Source of the DNA: Rodentibacter sp. Ppn85 | GTDB taxonomy: Bacteria; Pseudomonadota; Gammaproteobacteria; Enterobacterales; Pasteurellaceae | NCBI RefSeq assembly: GCF_001999335.1 | Contig: NZ_MLHS01000035.1 | Coordinates: forward strand, 1-64,000 | DNA length: 64,000 nt | Direction: 5' to 3' | Shown here: piece after piece, positions 1-11,958 of the stretch | Layout of the letters: each line of letters opens with the position of its first letter | Numbering within the stretch: position 1 is the stretch's first letter | Position numbers and translations under genes: made by a program | The notes under the pieces: generated by a model | The model's input: only the letters and a program-made list of their open reading frames with translations | Database searches by the model: none | Told to the model about the DNA's origin: nothing

Positions 1-1018
<1,018 letters not shown>

Positions 1019-1026
1019 CTAAAAGT

Positions 1027-1056
1027 GCGGTATAAAAACTAAGAACTTTATACCGC
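1027..1056 (-). other. Hairpin with uptake sequence between fusA and tuf
   Basis: GCGGTATAAA (1027-1036) is repeated exactly inverted at 1047-1056, a 10-bp stem with a 10-nt loop. The uptake core AAGTGCGGT (1024-1032) overlaps the stem. Read leftward the hairpin is followed by ACTTTT, a poor U-run, so it may be a partial terminator, an mRNA-stabilising hairpin, or simply an uptake site in a gap. Confidence 0.55.
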
Positions 1057-1074
1057 TATTATGTTACAAAAATA

Positions 1075-3177
1075 TTATTTTTTACGCGCTTCAATGACTG
1101 CAGCTGCAACACTTGTTGGCGCTTCAGCATATTTTAACGGTTCCATTGAGTATGATGCACGACCTTGAGTTTGTGAACGTAAGTCCGTTGCATAACCGAA
1201 CATTTCAGAAAGTGGCACTTCTGCATCGATTTTCACAACAAATTCGTTCGCTTCTTGACCGTTAACCATAGCACGACGACGGCTTAAATCACCGATTACA
1301 TCACCCACATACTCAGGTGGCGTTTCAACTTCTACTTTCATGATTGGCTCTAGTAGAACCGGGTTTGCTTTTGCGAATGCAGCTTTAAACGCTAAAGATG
1401 CAGCAAGTTTAAACGCCAGTTCGGATGAGTCCACATCATGGTATGAACCGAAGTGTAAACGAACACCAAGGTCAACTACCGGATAACCCGCTAATGGACC
1501 GGATTTAAGTTGTTCTTGGATACCTTTGTCAACAGCCGGGATGTATTCACCAGGAATAACACCACCTTTGATTTCATTGACAAATTCATAACCCGGACCT
1601 TCCGGTTCTAACGGATACAAGTCGATAACAACATGACCGTATTGACCGCGACCACCGGATTGTTTCGCGTGTTTACCTTCAACATCATTCACACGGGTAC
1701 GGATAGTTTCACGGTAAGATACTTGAGGTTTACCAATGTTAGCTTCCACTTTGAACTCACGTTTCATACGGTCAACGATGATATCTAAGTGTAACTCACC
1801 CATACCGGAAATGATGGTTTCACCGGACTCTTCATCTGTGTGTACACGGAATGAAGGGTCTTCTTGTGCTAAACGACCTAATGCAATACCCATTTTTTCT
1901 TGGTCTGCTTTAGTTTTCGGTTCTACCGCAACAGAAATTACCGGTTCAGGGAATTCCATACGCTCAAGAATAATTGGTGCATCAATTGCACACAATGTAT
2001 CACCGGTTGTTACATCTTTTAAACCGATAGCCGCAGCAATATCACCTGCGCGAACTTCTTTAATTTCTTCACGTTTGTTTGCGTGCATTTGAACGATACG
2101 ACCGAAACGTTCACGTTTTTGACGTACGGAGTTCAATACCGTATCACCGGAATTAATTACGCCTGAATACACGCGGAAGAAAGTTAAGTTTCCTACGAAT
2201 GGGTCGGTCGCAATTTTGAACGCCAATGAAGAGAACGGCTCTTCATCGCTAGCATGACGTTCACCTTCAGTTTCATCAGGATTAATACCTTTAATTGCAG
2301 GAATATCCGTTGGTGCCGGTAAATATTCAACAACCGCATCAAGCATTGCTTGAACACCTTTGTTTTTAAACGCAGAACCACAGGTTACCAAGATGATTTC
2401 ATTCGCCAATACGCGTTGACGAAGACCGACTTTAATTTCTTCTTCGTTTAATTCTTCACCACCAAGGTATTTTTCCATTAACTCTTCAGAGGCTTCAGCT
2501 GCCGCTTCAACAAGGTTTTGACGCCATTCTTCACAATCAGCAACCATACTTGCAGGAATGTCTTCATAGGTGAAAGTCATACCTTGATCAGCTTCATTCC
2601 AGTTGATCGCTTTCATTTTGACTAAATCAACAACACCGGTAAAGTTCTCTTCAGAACCGATTGGAAGTTGAAGAGGCACGGCATTCGCACCTAAACGAGT
2701 TTTTAGTTGGTCAACCACACGCAAGAAATTTGCACCGGTACGGTCCATTTTGTTAACGAACGCGATACGTGGAACTTCGTATTTATTAGCTTGACGCCAT
2801 ACGGTTTCAGACTGAGGCTGAACACCGCCCACCGCACAGTAAACCATTACGGCACCGTCAAGAACACGCATAGAACGCTCTACTTCAACAGTAAAGTCTA
2901 CGTGTCCCGGAGTGTCGATAACGTTGATACGGTGTTGTGGAAATTGTTGAGACATACCAGACCAGAAGGCTGTAGTTGCCGCAGAGGTGATGGTAATACC
3001 GCGCTCCTGCTCTTGTTCCATCCAGTCCATTGTTGCCGCACCATCGTGTACTTCACCGATTTTGTGGCTCACACCTGTATAGAATAAGATACGTTCAGTA
3101 GTAGTTGTTTTACCTGCATCAATATGCGCACTAATACCAATATTGCGATATCTTTCAATAGGAGTTGTACGTGCCAT
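1075..3177 (-). CDS. fusA: Elongation factor G
   Basis: EF-G is the translocation GTPase, which also works with RRF in ribosome recycling. The 700-residue product has the family length. The G-domain P-loop [10 protein letters not shown] is near residues 17-26, RGITITSAA (switch II side) and DTPGHVDF follow, and NKMDR is the base-recognition motif. Domains III-V continue to the end. It lies 84 bp after rpsG and is followed by tuf, the standard order of the str operon. The start ATG at 3175-3177 gives [14 protein letters not shown], as in other gammaproteobacteria. Confidence 0.99.
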   Translation of the reverse strand: MARTTPIERYRNIGISAHIDAGKTTTTERILFYTGVSHKIGEVHDGAATMDWMEQEQERGITITSAATTAFWSGMSQQFPQHRINVIDTPGHVDFTVEVERSMRVLDGAVMVYCAVGGVQPQSETVWRQANKYEVPRIAFVNKMDRTGANFLRVVDQLKTRLGANAVPLQLPIGSEENFTGVVDLVKMKAINWNEADQGMTFTYEDIPASMVADCEEWRQNLVEAAAEASEELMEKYLGGEELNEEEIKVGLRQRVLANEIILVTCGSAFKNKGVQAMLDAVVEYLPAPTDIPAIKGINPDETEGERHASDEEPFSSLAFKIATDPFVGNLTFFRVYSGVINSGDTVLNSVRQKRERFGRIVQMHANKREEIKEVRAGDIAAAIGLKDVTTGDTLCAIDAPIILERMEFPEPVISVAVEPKTKADQEKMGIALGRLAQEDPSFRVHTDEESGETIISGMGELHLDIIVDRMKREFKVEANIGKPQVSYRETIRTRVNDVEGKHAKQSGGRGQYGHVVIDLYPLEPEGPGYEFVNEIKGGVIPGEYIPAVDKGIQEQLKSGPLAGYPVVDLGVRLHFGSYHDVDSSELAFKLAASLAFKAAFAKANPVLLEPIMKVEVETPPEYVGDVIGDLSRRRAMVNGQEANEFVVKIDAEVPLSEMFGYATDLRSQTQGRASYSMEPLKYAEAPTSVAAAVIEARKK

Positions 3178-3261
3178 TATTATAACCTTGTTTAGTTTAA
3201 TATATGTTTATATAAGGGTAAGGCTTCATCAATGATGAAGCCCTTTAAATTCAAAAGCTTA

Positions 3262-4280
<1,019 letters not shown>

Positions 4281-4345
4281 TTAAATGTTATTCAATAATA
4301 GAATGTTGTTCAAAAAATCTACTTCAATACAGAAATAGACGCTGA

Positions 4346-4374
4346 ATTCTAATGATTTTGTTGGCTATTGTCAA
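4346..4374 (-). promoter_or_regulatory. sigma70 promoter of the str operon
   Basis: On the complement strand TTGACA (4369-4374) is followed after exactly 17 bases by TAGAAT (4346-4351). This is close to the sigma70 consensus. Transcription would start near 4339, leaving a leader of about 74 bases before rpsL, as expected for a strong ribosomal-protein promoter. Confidence 0.8.
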
Positions 4375-4678
4375 TCATTAAACGGAAATAGGATCCCTGA
4401 AAGATCCTTGACGAGGAGCGCCCTTTAAGAAGTTGCTAAAATGCTCTCTTCGTTGCCGAAAGTTTCTTAAACATCCCACACTAATATTTTAATGTTACCC
4501 GGAGTGGAGTGAAAAAGATAAGAATCCGACTTTTTATTGGATAATTAGAAAGATTTGGAAGGTAAATTTTACTCGAATTTTTTGATGATTGATTTCCTGC
4601 GTGATTATCGCCATAATCCCACGTCGATTTACACAAATATCCTTTACTGAATCAGGATCAATAAACCAGAGAAATAAA
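4375..4678. other. Intergenic space between str operon and dusA
   Basis: No convincing gene is seen here. It holds a small AGGATC/GATCCT hairpin (4390-4408) and must contain the dusA promoter, though no clear -35/-10 pair stands out. The dusA frame is open upstream to 4589, but the protein alignment and ribosome site favour 4679. Confidence 0.5.
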
Positions 4679-5662
4679 ATGCCTCAAAATCAACCGCACT
4701 TTTATCGTGGTCGCTTTTCTGTTGCTCCAATGCTTGATTGGACAACACGTCATTGCCGTTATTTTCACCGTCAATTTTCTCAACACGCCTTGCTTTATAC
4801 GGAAATGGTAACGACTTCAGCAATTATTCATGCCAAATATGATCTGTTGGATTTTGATCCCTGTGAGAATCCGCTCGCGCTACAATTAGGCGGAAGCGAT
4901 CCCGAGCAACTCAAACATTGCGCAAAACTGGCGGAACAGCGCGGTTATCATGAAATTAATCTTAATGTAGGCTGTCCTTCCGATCGCGTACAAAACGGAA
5001 TGTTTGGTGCTTGCTTAATGGCAAAAGCCGATTTGGTTGCAGAATGCATCGCACAAATGCAAAGCGTAGTTAAGATTCCTGTCACGGTAAAAACCCGTAT
5101 TGGTATTGACGATCTCGATAGTTATGAATTTTTATGTGATTTTATCGAAAAAGTTCGGAATAAAGGCTGTCAGGAATTTATTATCCACGCACGCAAAGCT
5201 TGGCTTTCCGGTTTAAGTCCGAAAGAAAATCGTGAAATTCCACCACTTGATTACGAACGCGTATATCGGTTAAAACGCGACTTTCCGCATTTGACTATCG
5301 TGATTAACGGCGGTATCAAAACCATAGAAGAAATGAAACAACATTTGCAATTTGTCGATGGTGTAATGGTGGGACGTGAGGCTTATCAAAACCCAAGTTT
5401 ACTCGGCATTATCGATCAAGCCTTATTTGATCCCGGTATGCCAATCGTTACCCCACGAGAAGCGGTGCTGGCAATGCTGCCTTATATTGAAAAACAACTC
5501 AGCCAAGGTGTATATCTCAATCATATTATCCGTCATATGCTAGGTGTATTTCAGCATTGTAAAGGAGCTCGCCAATGGCGCCGTTATTTAAGTGAAAACG
5601 CATTCAAACAAGGAGCAGGGATTGAAGTTATTGAAACAGCGCTTAGTTTTGTTGAAAATTAA
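4679..5662 (+). CDS. dusA: tRNA-dihydrouridine synthase A
   Basis: This FMN enzyme uses NADPH to reduce uridines 20 and 20a in the tRNA D-loop. The 327-residue product begins [19 protein letters not shown], with the TIM-barrel entry motif [29 protein letters not shown] contains the catalytic cysteine region. [20 protein letters not shown] is a signature of the DusA subgroup rather than DusB or DusC, and INGGIKT plus GVMVGREAY form the FMN phosphate site. An in-frame upstream ATG (4589) would add 30 residues without family support, so the ATG at 4679 was chosen. It is divergent from the str operon. Confidence 0.95.
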   Translation: MPQNQPHFYRGRFSVAPMLDWTTRHCRYFHRQFSQHALLYTEMVTTSAIIHAKYDLLDFDPCENPLALQLGGSDPEQLKHCAKLAEQRGYHEINLNVGCPSDRVQNGMFGACLMAKADLVAECIAQMQSVVKIPVTVKTRIGIDDLDSYEFLCDFIEKVRNKGCQEFIIHARKAWLSGLSPKENREIPPLDYERVYRLKRDFPHLTIVINGGIKTIEEMKQHLQFVDGVMVGREAYQNPSLLGIIDQALFDPGMPIVTPREAVLAMLPYIEKQLSQGVYLNHIIRHMLGVFQHCKGARQWRRYLSENAFKQGAGIEVIETALSFVEN

Positions 5663-5767
5663 AACCGAAACTAAAATTGCTGCACATTCCACAAATTTTA
5701 ATTTTTTTCTTTCTCTTTACCTTTATTTATACTATAATCGCACGCAAGATTTGAGAGGGAGATCAGC

Positions 5768-5830
5768 GTGTTTCTTGGAATATCAAGTCTTACACTTCTT
5801 GGCATCTCGAGTCTCCTCTTCTGTTTATAA
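5768..5830 (+). CDS. Possible 20-residue hydrophobic leader or membrane peptide
   Basis: A GTG codon follows a strong ribosome site (GAGGGAG, 5755-5761) at a good distance. It opens a 20-codon frame whose product is almost wholly hydrophobic and internally duplicated: LGISSL occurs twice, separated by TL. A TATAAT box lies at 5733-5738 without an obvious -35. Downstream, the hairpin at 5908-5935 would end the RNA, giving a transcript of about 190 bases. It resembles small membrane peptides or type I toxin-like peptides in size and character, but no family is recognised. It may also be a chance frame. Confidence 0.35.
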   Translation: MFLGISSLTLLGISSLLFCL

Positions 5831-5907
5831 ATTCTAATTTAATCCTGTTTTATTTTTTTAATTGGTCTTAACTGCATTAGTGGTTTTACATGGATGTTAA
5901 AAAAACA

Positions 5908-5935
5908 AAAGTGCGGTTAGAAATAACCGCACTTT
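5908..5935. terminator. Bidirectional terminator made of two inverted uptake sequences
   Basis: AAAGTGCGGTTA (5908-5919), loop GAAA, then TAACCGCACTTT (5924-5935): a perfect 12-bp stem with A and T runs on the two sides. Inverted uptake-sequence pairs used as terminators are well known in Haemophilus. It ends glpR from the right and whatever is transcribed past dusA from the left. Confidence 0.9.
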
Positions 5936-5936
5936 C

Positions 5937-6692
5937 TTACTGACATATCACTAACTTCGTTTTAGCATTTTGTAAATATTGACAGATAGGAAACGGCACT
6001 TCATCTGTAAACAGATATTCCACATCCCCCAATTCCCCTAAGCGGACGATTGCTTGTCGGGTAAATTTTGAATGATCGGTCACCAACAATGTTTGGCGTG
6101 AACTTTCCATAATCGCACGTTTTACTTGCACTTCGTGATAATCATAGTCCAATAAAGAGCCGTCTTCATCAATAGCACTGATACCAAGAATACCGAAATC
6201 TAAACGAAACTGGGAAATAAAATTCACTGTAGCTTCACCAATAATTCCCCCGTCTGTCCGTAGCGAACCGCTCGCCATAGTAATATCAAAACTTTCATTT
6301 TGGCGGAGCAAATGGGCTGCATTCAAATTATTCGTAACAATACGCAAAGATTTGTGATCAAGCAATGCGTTTGCTACCGCTTCCGGTGTCGTGCCGATAT
6401 CAATAAACAACGAAGCGCCATTCGGAATAAGTTTTGCAACTTCTTGGGCAATGCAATTTTTTTGTGAAGAAAAGAAGTGTTTGCGTTCAATATAATCGGA
6501 ATTTTCTGCGGAAGAAGGAGAGGCTGCGCCACCATGATGACGGCGAATAAAATTCAATTCTGCAAGAACATTCAAATCTCGCCGGATTGTTTGCGGACTT
6601 ACATCCAGTCGGATGACTAAATCTTCCGTACTCAAATAACCATGCTGATTGACAAGCTCCATAATTTTTTGATGGCGAATGGATTGTTTCAT
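5937..6692 (-). CDS. glpR: Glycerol-3-phosphate regulon repressor
   Basis: This DeoR-family repressor is released from glp operators by glycerol-3-phosphate. The 251-residue product starts MKQSIRHQKIMELVNQHGYL. The winged helix-turn-helix (STEDLVIRLDVSPQTIRRDL, about residues 20-39) is the DeoR signature. The DeoRC sensor domain follows, with FIDIGTTPEAVA, IVTNNLN and FISQFRLDFGILGISAID. Its close match to E. coli GlpR along the whole length fixes the name. It is 27 bp downstream of glpG in the same direction, an association kept in gammaproteobacteria. Confidence 0.95.
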   Translation of the reverse strand: MKQSIRHQKIMELVNQHGYLSTEDLVIRLDVSPQTIRRDLNVLAELNFIRRHHGGAASPSSAENSDYIERKHFFSSQKNCIAQEVAKLIPNGASLFIDIGTTPEAVANALLDHKSLRIVTNNLNAAHLLRQNESFDITMASGSLRTDGGIIGEATVNFISQFRLDFGILGISAIDEDGSLLDYDYHEVQVKRAIMESSRQTLLVTDHSKFTRQAIVRLGELGDVEYLFTDEVPFPICQYLQNAKTKLVICQ

Positions 6693-6719
6693 ATCGTGTC
6701 CCTTAAATAAATAGCGCTG

Positions 6720-7301
6720 TTACTCTACCCGATTCAAATAAATTTTACTATCAATAAATCCCCAAAATAATCCAACTATAAAACCTGAAATATGGGCGGC
6801 ATTACCAATATAAACACCAAATAAAGGGCTAATAAAGCCAAAGATAAGCCCCACGAGTAACATTGTAAAAAAACCCTTCGGCAAATTGAAAATATTAGCA
6901 TTCAGTTTATCCACTACAAAGACATAACCCAATACCGCATACACCACACCCGATAATCCAAAAAAGTCCGCACCTGAAAAATAATTTTGTACAATACCGC
7001 TCACAATGGCAGAAACTAAAAAAATAAGAAAAAGCTTTCCACCGCTAAAATAGCGTTCAATCACACGACCAAATAACCAAAACCATGATAAATTTGCAAT
7101 AATGTGAATACCTGACAAATGCACGAAAGTATGTGTGATATAACGCCAAAGTTCCCAATCCTGGTCAAAATAAACAGGATAATGAAAGATTTCCATAATA
7201 CTTTCTTCAAAGCCGAGCTGTTGTAATAAATACACAATAACGCAGATCGCGGTAATAATGTGTAACGGTGTAAAATAACCAGATAAATCAGAATTTTTCA
7301 T
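6720..7301 (-). CDS. glpG: Rhomboid intramembrane protease GlpG, short form
   Basis: GlpG is a serine protease that cleaves within membrane segments. The 193-residue product lacks the N-terminal cytosolic domain of E. coli GlpG and corresponds to the 192-residue H. influenzae form. Six membrane helices can be seen. The catalytic serine is in FFGLSGVVYAVLG (Ser117), the partner histidine in GNAAHISG (His170), and the HLSGIHIIANLSW segment provides the oxyanion side. An upstream in-frame TTG (7325) is possible, but the ATG at 7301 gives the family N-terminus. It is followed by glpR. Confidence 0.95.
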   Translation of the reverse strand: MKNSDLSGYFTPLHIITAICVIVYLLQQLGFEESIMEIFHYPVYFDQDWELWRYITHTFVHLSGIHIIANLSWFWLFGRVIERYFSGGKLFLIFLVSAIVSGIVQNYFSGADFFGLSGVVYAVLGYVFVVDKLNANIFNLPKGFFTMLLVGLIFGFISPLFGVYIGNAAHISGFIVGLFWGFIDSKIYLNRVE

Positions 7302-7347
7302 AAAAATAATACGTCTCTTAATCAACTCTCAGTACAGTAAAAAATGA

Positions 7348-7911
7348 TTATCGTAAATCTTCCAAGGAATTAACATTCGTAAATCGCCCTTCATTTGTTG
7401 TAAACTTCACCGGGATCCCTTTATTTTCCCGCATAAATTGCAACAACCGCCGTTCACCGGAGGCAAGGTAAGTCCGTAATGCCTTTTTTAATTCGACCGA
7501 CATCAAACAAAATGTGGGATGTTCCCTTTCTTCATCGCAAGCATAAGCAATCAAAGTGCGGTCATTTTCCAACGCACTTTTGAGTTTTTCGAGTAAATTT
7601 TTAGGGAAAAAAGGACTATCGCAAGGTGTGAACAAAACAAAATCCGCCTTGGCTTTTTCAAGCCCGCTTAACATACCGCTTAGCGGGCCCTGAAAATCAG
7701 CTAATTCATCGGCAAAAACAGGAAAACCGAATTTTGCGTATGCGGCTTGGTTTCGATTGGCATTAATGGAAATATTCGTAATTTGTGGTCGTAAGCGTTC
7801 AATCATATATTCGATCAAAGGCTTACCGTACAAAACCTGTAAACCCTTGTCGCGCCCTTCCATTCTGCGAGCTTTTCCACCCGCTAAAATCACCGCACTT
7901 ATCGTTGACAT
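7348..7911 (-). CDS. mobA: Molybdenum cofactor guanylyltransferase
   Basis: MobA transfers GMP from GTP to molybdopterin to make the MGD cofactor of anaerobic reductases. The 187-residue product has the nucleotidyltransferase signature [20 protein letters not shown] at residues 5-24. [18 protein letters not shown] and [10 protein letters not shown] (metal-binding aspartate) follow, as in MobA. The cofactor partner mobB lies 4 kb away (12128) instead of adjacent as in E. coli. It is divergent from yihD, with 64 bp between the starts. Confidence 0.95.
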   Translation of the reverse strand: MSTISAVILAGGKARRMEGRDKGLQVLYGKPLIEYMIERLRPQITNISINANRNQAAYAKFGFPVFADELADFQGPLSGMLSGLEKAKADFVLFTPCDSPFFPKNLLEKLKSALENDRTLIAYACDEEREHPTFCLMSVELKKALRTYLASGERRLLQFMRENKGIPVKFTTNEGRFTNVNSLEDLR

Positions 7912-7975
7912 ATTTTATTCTGTGAAAATTTGCAGTATCATGCGCCTATTTTTTACGATTAAAAAGAAAATAGCA

Positions 7976-8242
7976 ATGAAATGTAAGCGTTTAAATGAAG
8001 TTTTGGAACTTTTACAACCTTATTGGTCTAAAGCCCCAGATTTGAGTTTGATGGAAATCTTACAAAAAATCGCCGATGAATCCGGTTTCCAAAAACCGCT
8101 AAATGAGTTGACCGATGAAGTCATTATTTATCAGCTCAAAATGGATGGAATGAATAAGGACGAGCCCATTCCCGGCATCAAAAAAGATTATGAAGAAGAT
8201 TTTAAAACCGCGCTGTTAAAAGCCCGCGGCATTATTAAATAA
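7976..8242 (+). CDS. yihD: YihD family protein of unknown function
   Basis: This small acidic protein of 88 residues belongs to the DUF1040/YihD family, whose role is not known. It begins [17 protein letters not shown] and ends with [14 protein letters not shown]. The frame is open upstream to 7757, but that part overlaps mobA and has no family match, so the ATG at 7976 was taken. It sits 11 bp before dsbA, the same yihD-dsbA order as in enterobacteria, so the two are probably cotranscribed. Confidence 0.9.
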   Translation: MKCKRLNEVLELLQPYWSKAPDLSLMEILQKIADESGFQKPLNELTDEVIIYQLKMDGMNKDEPIPGIKKDYEEDFKTALLKARGIIK

Positions 8243-8253
8243 GGAAAAAACAA

Positions 8254-8859
8254 ATGAAAAAATTTTTACTCGCATTAGGCGCGTTAATTTCTGTCAATGC
8301 CTTCGCCACCGATTTACAAGAAGGTAAACAATATATCCAGGTAAGCCAACAACCGGCAATGCAAAAAGAAGTGATTGAATTTTTCTCTTTTTATTGTCCT
8401 CATTGCTATTCCTTTGAAATGGAATATAAAATTCCTCAACAAATCAAAGACGAATTGCCTGAAGGTGTCGCATTTAAACAATATCATGTGAGTTTTTTAG
8501 GACGTCAGTCTGAAAACCTAACCCGTGCTTGGGCGCTGGCAATGGCATTGGGTGTAGAAAATAAAGTCAAAATACCTTTATTTGAAGCGGCGCAAAAAGA
8601 TCGTTTAAAATCAATGGACGATATTCGCGCGATCTTCTTAGATAATGGCATTACAGCGGAACAATTTGATGGAGGAATCAATAGTTTTGCGGTAAACGGC
8701 TTAGTGAACAAACAAACCAATGCAGCCCAGCAATTCGGTGTACGTGGCGTGCCGGATTTTTATGTAAACGGTAAATTCCGAATTAACCCTGAAGGATTAA
8801 ATTACGATAATTTCGTTAAGGATTACGTGGAAACCGTAAAAGGTTTATTGCAAAAATAG
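8254..8859 (+). CDS. dsbA: Thiol:disulfide interchange protein DsbA
   Basis: DsbA is the periplasmic oxidant that introduces disulfides into secreted proteins and is reoxidised by DsbB. The 201-residue product has a signal peptide ending VNAFA (cleavage after residue 18). It then has the thioredoxin fold with active site CPHC (Cys48 and Cys51) in FFSFYCPHCYSFE. The cis-proline loop is GVRGVPDFYVNG near residue 165. The ribosome site AAGGAAAAAAC precedes the ATG. It is in a run with yihD and maoP. Confidence 0.97.
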   Translation: MKKFLLALGALISVNAFATDLQEGKQYIQVSQQPAMQKEVIEFFSFYCPHCYSFEMEYKIPQQIKDELPEGVAFKQYHVSFLGRQSENLTRAWALAMALGVENKVKIPLFEAAQKDRLKSMDDIRAIFLDNGITAEQFDGGINSFAVNGLVNKQTNAAQQFGVRGVPDFYVNGKFRINPEGLNYDNFVKDYVETVKGLLQK

Positions 8860-8915
8860 CGAAAAATTGGTTTAATGCCAGCCCTTTTTAAGCAATCAAA
8901 GAAAGAGAGATGATC

Positions 8916-9251
8916 ATGGCTGCAAGTTTTAGCGTTACCCGTCGTTTTTTTGACGACAAAAACTATCCGCGCGGATTTTCGCGTCACGGTGATTACACCA
9001 TCAAAGAATCACAAGTGCTTGAGCAATACGGACAAGCATTCAAAGCATTGGATTTAGGTGAGCGTGAACCGGCAACAAAAGAAGAAAAAGAGTTTGTTGC
9101 ATTCTGTCGCGGAGAACATGCACCGGAAACTTTCTTTGAAAAAACATGGCATAAATACCGCACCCGCATAAACACCACCAAACGTGTTTATACCCTCTCC
9201 GGTGATGTGAGTGAAGCCGCTTCCGGCGGTGATGATTATTCCGGCGAATAA
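8916..9251 (+). CDS. maoP: Macrodomain Ori organisation protein (YifE family)
   Basis: The 111-residue product [20 protein letters not shown] matches the MaoP/YifE (DUF413) family over its length, with [15 protein letters not shown] and TLSG as conserved blocks. In E. coli MaoP acts with the maoS site to organise the Ori macrodomain. No maoS-like site was recognised here. An ATG two codons upstream (8910) is possible, but the second fits the family N-terminus and the ribosome site GAAAGAGAG. Confidence 0.88.
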   Translation: MAASFSVTRRFFDDKNYPRGFSRHGDYTIKESQVLEQYGQAFKALDLGEREPATKEEKEFVAFCRGEHAPETFFEKTWHKYRTRINTTKRVYTLSGDVSEAASGGDDYSGE

Positions 9252-9263
9252 AATTAACGAGAC

Positions 9264-9290
9264 AAGGCAGGCGGAAGTCTGCCTTTTGTT
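9264..9290 (+). terminator. Terminator after maoP
   Basis: AAGGCAG (9264-9270) pairs with CTGCCTT (9279-9285) over an 8-base loop and is followed by TTTTGTT. This is a normal intrinsic terminator ending the yihD-dsbA-maoP run. Confidence 0.85.
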
Positions 9291-9333
9291 TATTTTATAA
9301 ATTGCTTTAACCCCATACAGTTGGACTCAACGA

Positions 9334-10425
9334 ATGCAACTCCCCGTTTCTCAATACACCGAATTACTACAAAAAAAACAAGAAAAACTGACCGCACTTT
9401 TGCGCCCGTTTAACGCACCAACAATTCAAGTGTTTGATTCACCGACCTGCCATTATCGTATGCGGACGGAATTTCGTATTTGGCACGAACAGGATGATTT
9501 TTATCATATTATGTTTGATCAAACCACCCGCAAACCTTACCGTGTGGACGAATTTCCCATTGCTAGCCGGCTGATTAATCAAGTGATGCAAACCTTGCCT
9601 TCCTTGCTGAAACAACAAGCGGTTTTGCACAAAAAACTGTTCCAAATTGATTATCTCAGCACTTTAAGCAATAAAATTATCGTCAGTCTTTTATATCACA
9701 AACCGCTTACGGAAGAATGGCAACAATCAGCGGCAAAATTAAGAGAACAGCTTATTGAGCAAGGCTTTGATGTTCAATTGATTGGCAGAGCAAGCAAACA
9801 AAAAATTTGTTTGTCGCAAGATTATATCGATGAAGAGCTACCTATTGCAGGGCAAAACTATGTGTATCGCCAAGTGGAAAACAGTTTTACCCAGCCTAAC
9901 GCCGTGGTAAATTGCAAAATGCTGGAATGGGCGATAGATTGTACAAAAGGGAGTGAGGGCGATTTGCTCGAACTTTATTGTGGCAATGGTAATTTCTCCA
10001 TTGCCTTGGCACAAAATTTCCGCAAGGTCCTTGCCACGGAAATAGCAAAACCGTCAGTGGCAGCCGCACAGTTTAATATCGCAAAAAATAACGTCAATAA
10101 TTTGCAGATTATTCGTATGTCAGCGGAAGAATTTACCCAAGCGATAAATGGTGTGCGAACCTTTAATCGATTAAAAGACATTGATTTAACCGCTTACGAA
10201 TGTCATACCATTTTTGTCGATCCTCCTCGTGCCGGACTTGATCCTAATACCGTAAAATTAGTACAAGGTTATGATCGTATTTTATATATTTCATGCAACC
10301 CTCATACTTTATGTGATAATTTGCAAGAACTGTCAAAAACGCATCGTATTGAAAAAGCGGCGTTGTTCGATCAATTCCCTTACACTGATCACATGGAAAG
10401 CGGCGTATGGCTGATTCGCAAGTAA
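9334..10425 (+). CDS. trmA: tRNA (uracil-5-)-methyltransferase
   Basis: TrmA makes ribothymidine at position 54 of tRNA using S-adenosylmethionine. The 363-residue product has the SAM motif [17 protein letters not shown] (about residues 209-225). The family motif [17 protein letters not shown] (near 295) and the catalytic-nucleophile block [15 protein letters not shown] (near 315) follow. The C-terminal [16 protein letters not shown] is typical of the class. The length equals that of E. coli TrmA. Its end overlaps the start of rsmJ by 19 bp, suggesting translational coupling. Confidence 0.96.
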   Translation: MQLPVSQYTELLQKKQEKLTALLRPFNAPTIQVFDSPTCHYRMRTEFRIWHEQDDFYHIMFDQTTRKPYRVDEFPIASRLINQVMQTLPSLLKQQAVLHKKLFQIDYLSTLSNKIIVSLLYHKPLTEEWQQSAAKLREQLIEQGFDVQLIGRASKQKICLSQDYIDEELPIAGQNYVYRQVENSFTQPNAVVNCKMLEWAIDCTKGSEGDLLELYCGNGNFSIALAQNFRKVLATEIAKPSVAAAQFNIAKNNVNNLQIIRMSAEEFTQAINGVRTFNRLKDIDLTAYECHTIFVDPPRAGLDPNTVKLVQGYDRILYISCNPHTLCDNLQELSKTHRIEKAALFDQFPYTDHMESGVWLIRK

Positions 10426-11180
10426 AGATTCGGATAATTTCCGAATCTACGGAAAAAACGCTCGAAAATTTAACCGCACTTTGTGGCGCAATGAGCATTA
10501 TCCATGATGATCAAAGCCCGCTTGCCCTAGTCCAAACGGATGAACGTTTGGAGTTACGCAAATTAGACGAACCCAAGCTTGGTGCGGTGTATGTGGATTT
10601 TGTGGGCAGTACAATGACACATCGGCGAAAATTTGGCGGCGGGCGCGGCGAGGCGGTAGCAAAAGCGGTGGGAATCAAAGGGAATGAATTCCCTACAGTA
10701 ATTGATGCCACCGCAGGATTGGGGCGTGATGCCTTCGTCTTAGCCGCCATCGGCTGCCAAGTGCGTTTAGTAGAACGTCACCCCGTTGTCTATTTGTTAT
10801 TGCAAGACGGCCTAAAGCGAGCCTATCAGGATCAAGAGATCGGTGAAATGTTGCGACAAAATTTGCGTTTATTAAATGTTCGTCATATTAATGAATTAAA
10901 TCCCGAAACGGATTTTGCCGATGTGGTATATCTTGATCCGATGTATCCGCACAAACAAAAATCCGCTTTGGTGAAAAAAGAAATGCGTGTGTTTCAGCAT
11001 TTAGTAGGAGCGGATTTGGATGCGGACGAGCTGCTTGCCCCTGCGTTACAATTAGCCCGAAAACGTGTGGTGGTAAAACGTCCTGACTATGCGGAATTTC
11101 TCACCAAAAAACAACCGCACTTTTGTCGTGAAACGAAAAATCACCGCTTTGATATTTATTTGGGAGAAGCACTATGCTAA
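10407..11180 (+). CDS. rsmJ: 16S rRNA m2G1516 methyltransferase
   Basis: RsmJ methylates G1516 of 16S rRNA at the guanine N2. The 257-residue product has SAM motif I ([19 protein letters not shown], about residues 92-110) and the catalytic-loop motif [13 protein letters not shown] (about 176-188), as in E. coli YhiQ/Rsm[20 protein letters not shown] is a further family block. The chosen ATG overlaps trmA by 19 bp. The end overlaps rseC by 7 bp, so trmA-rsmJ-rseC form a tight run. Confidence 0.94.
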   Translation: MADSQVKIRIISESTEKTLENLTALCGAMSIIHDDQSPLALVQTDERLELRKLDEPKLGAVYVDFVGSTMTHRRKFGGGRGEAVAKAVGIKGNEFPTVIDATAGLGRDAFVLAAIGCQVRLVERHPVVYLLLQDGLKRAYQDQEIGEMLRQNLRLLNVRHINELNPETDFADVVYLDPMYPHKQKSALVKKEMRVFQHLVGADLDADELLAPALQLARKRVVVKRPDYAEFLTKKQPHFCRETKNHRFDIYLGEALC

Positions 11181-11608
11181 AAGAAAGTGCGGTTGTCATC
11201 AGCTATGAAAACGGAGTGGCAAAAGTAAAATGTCAATCCCAAAGTGCCTGCGGACAGTGTGCGGCAAAAAACAACTGCGGCACTTCCAGCCTTTCCGAGC
11301 TCAATGGCAAACGAGGGGAACATATTTTTAATGTGGAAACCATGATGCCGTTACGCGAAGGGCAAGTGGTGGAAATTGGCTTAGAGGAAAAATCAATGTT
11401 GTTTTCCGCATTATTCATGTACATCGTACCGCTTGTTGCTTTGCTTGTGGCAACGGTATTATCCGATTACATCAGCGAAAATGAATTGATCCGAGCCCTC
11501 GTTATTCTTCTTTTTACCGCCCTTTCTTTTGTTCTCATTAAGCGCTATACAAAAAAACTAGGGAGACAAACAGAATTTCAACCGGTCTTATTACGTGTAC
11601 TTTCTTGA
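11174..11608 (+). CDS. rseC: RseC/MucC-like SoxR-reducing system protein
   Basis: RseC is an inner-membrane protein linked to SoxR reduction and sigma-E control in E. coli. The 144-residue product has an N-terminal cysteine cluster ([16 protein letters not shown], spacing C-X5-C-X2-C-X5-C) and two membrane helices (about residues 77-95 and 103-121), the RseC/MucC plan. It is not next to rpoE-rseAB as in E. coli but at the end of a tRNA/rRNA methylase run, so its membership in a sigma-E system is not shown by the context. Confidence 0.88.
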   Translation: MLKESAVVISYENGVAKVKCQSQSACGQCAAKNNCGTSSLSELNGKRGEHIFNVETMMPLREGQVVEIGLEEKSMLFSALFMYIVPLVALLVATVLSDYISENELIRALVILLFTALSFVLIKRYTKKLGRQTEFQPVLLRVLS

Positions 11609-11708
11609 AAATGTAGAAAAATTTAACCGCACTTTTAATTTTTTCTGCGACGCTCCTCGCAAATTTAAATACTTGGTAAAGTAAAAAAACATAAGATTAA
11701 GCAAAATT

Positions 11709-11730
11709 CCGTTTTTCTTAAAAACGGAGA
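11709..11730 (+). promoter_or_regulatory. Hairpin overlapping the ribosome site of the next gene
   Basis: CCGTTTTT (11709-11716) pairs with AAAAACGG (11720-11727) over a 3-base loop. The ribosome site GGAGA (11726-11730) shares its first two G residues with the stem. Translation of the small membrane gene at 11736 could therefore be held back by the mRNA fold. Confidence 0.5.
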
Positions 11731-11735
11731 AAACA

Positions 11736-11957
11736 ATGTTTAATTTATTCCGAGTACCCATTGAGAAAAGCTCATTATCAGCTTGGTCAAAATTAACGGA
11801 TAATATTGCAAAAGTTGCTATTCTGGCTATGCCTGTTATACTCTACGGCGAGCATTCCCTTGTTTTTAAAGGGATGAATATTAGTTTTTTGTGTATCATA
11901 GCTTATGTCTTTTTAGCGATGGGGCGTGTGTTCCGTAAATTATCGGAGGATAAATAA
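11736..11957 (+). CDS. Small two-helix membrane protein, unknown function
   Basis: No family is recognised. The 73-residue product has two hydrophobic stretches (about residues 26-40 and 46-62) with basic residues after the second (RVFRKLSEDK). This fits a small inner-membrane protein with both ends inside. Its ribosome site is part of a hairpin. One base after its stop a second tiny gene begins, and a terminator closes the pair. It may be a Pasteurellaceae-specific protein. Confidence 0.65.
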   Translation: MFNLFRVPIEKSSLSAWSKLTDNIAKVAILAMPVILYGEHSLVFKGMNISFLCIIAYVFLAMGRVFRKLSEDK

Positions 11958-11958
11958 T

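Noticed and set aside
2707-3087. 126-codon plus-strand frame opposite fusA
   Set aside because: Antisense shadow of a highly conserved gene.
7757-7975. N-terminal extension of yihD in the same frame
   Set aside because: It overlaps mobA on the other strand and does not match the YihD family, whose start fits the ATG at 7976.
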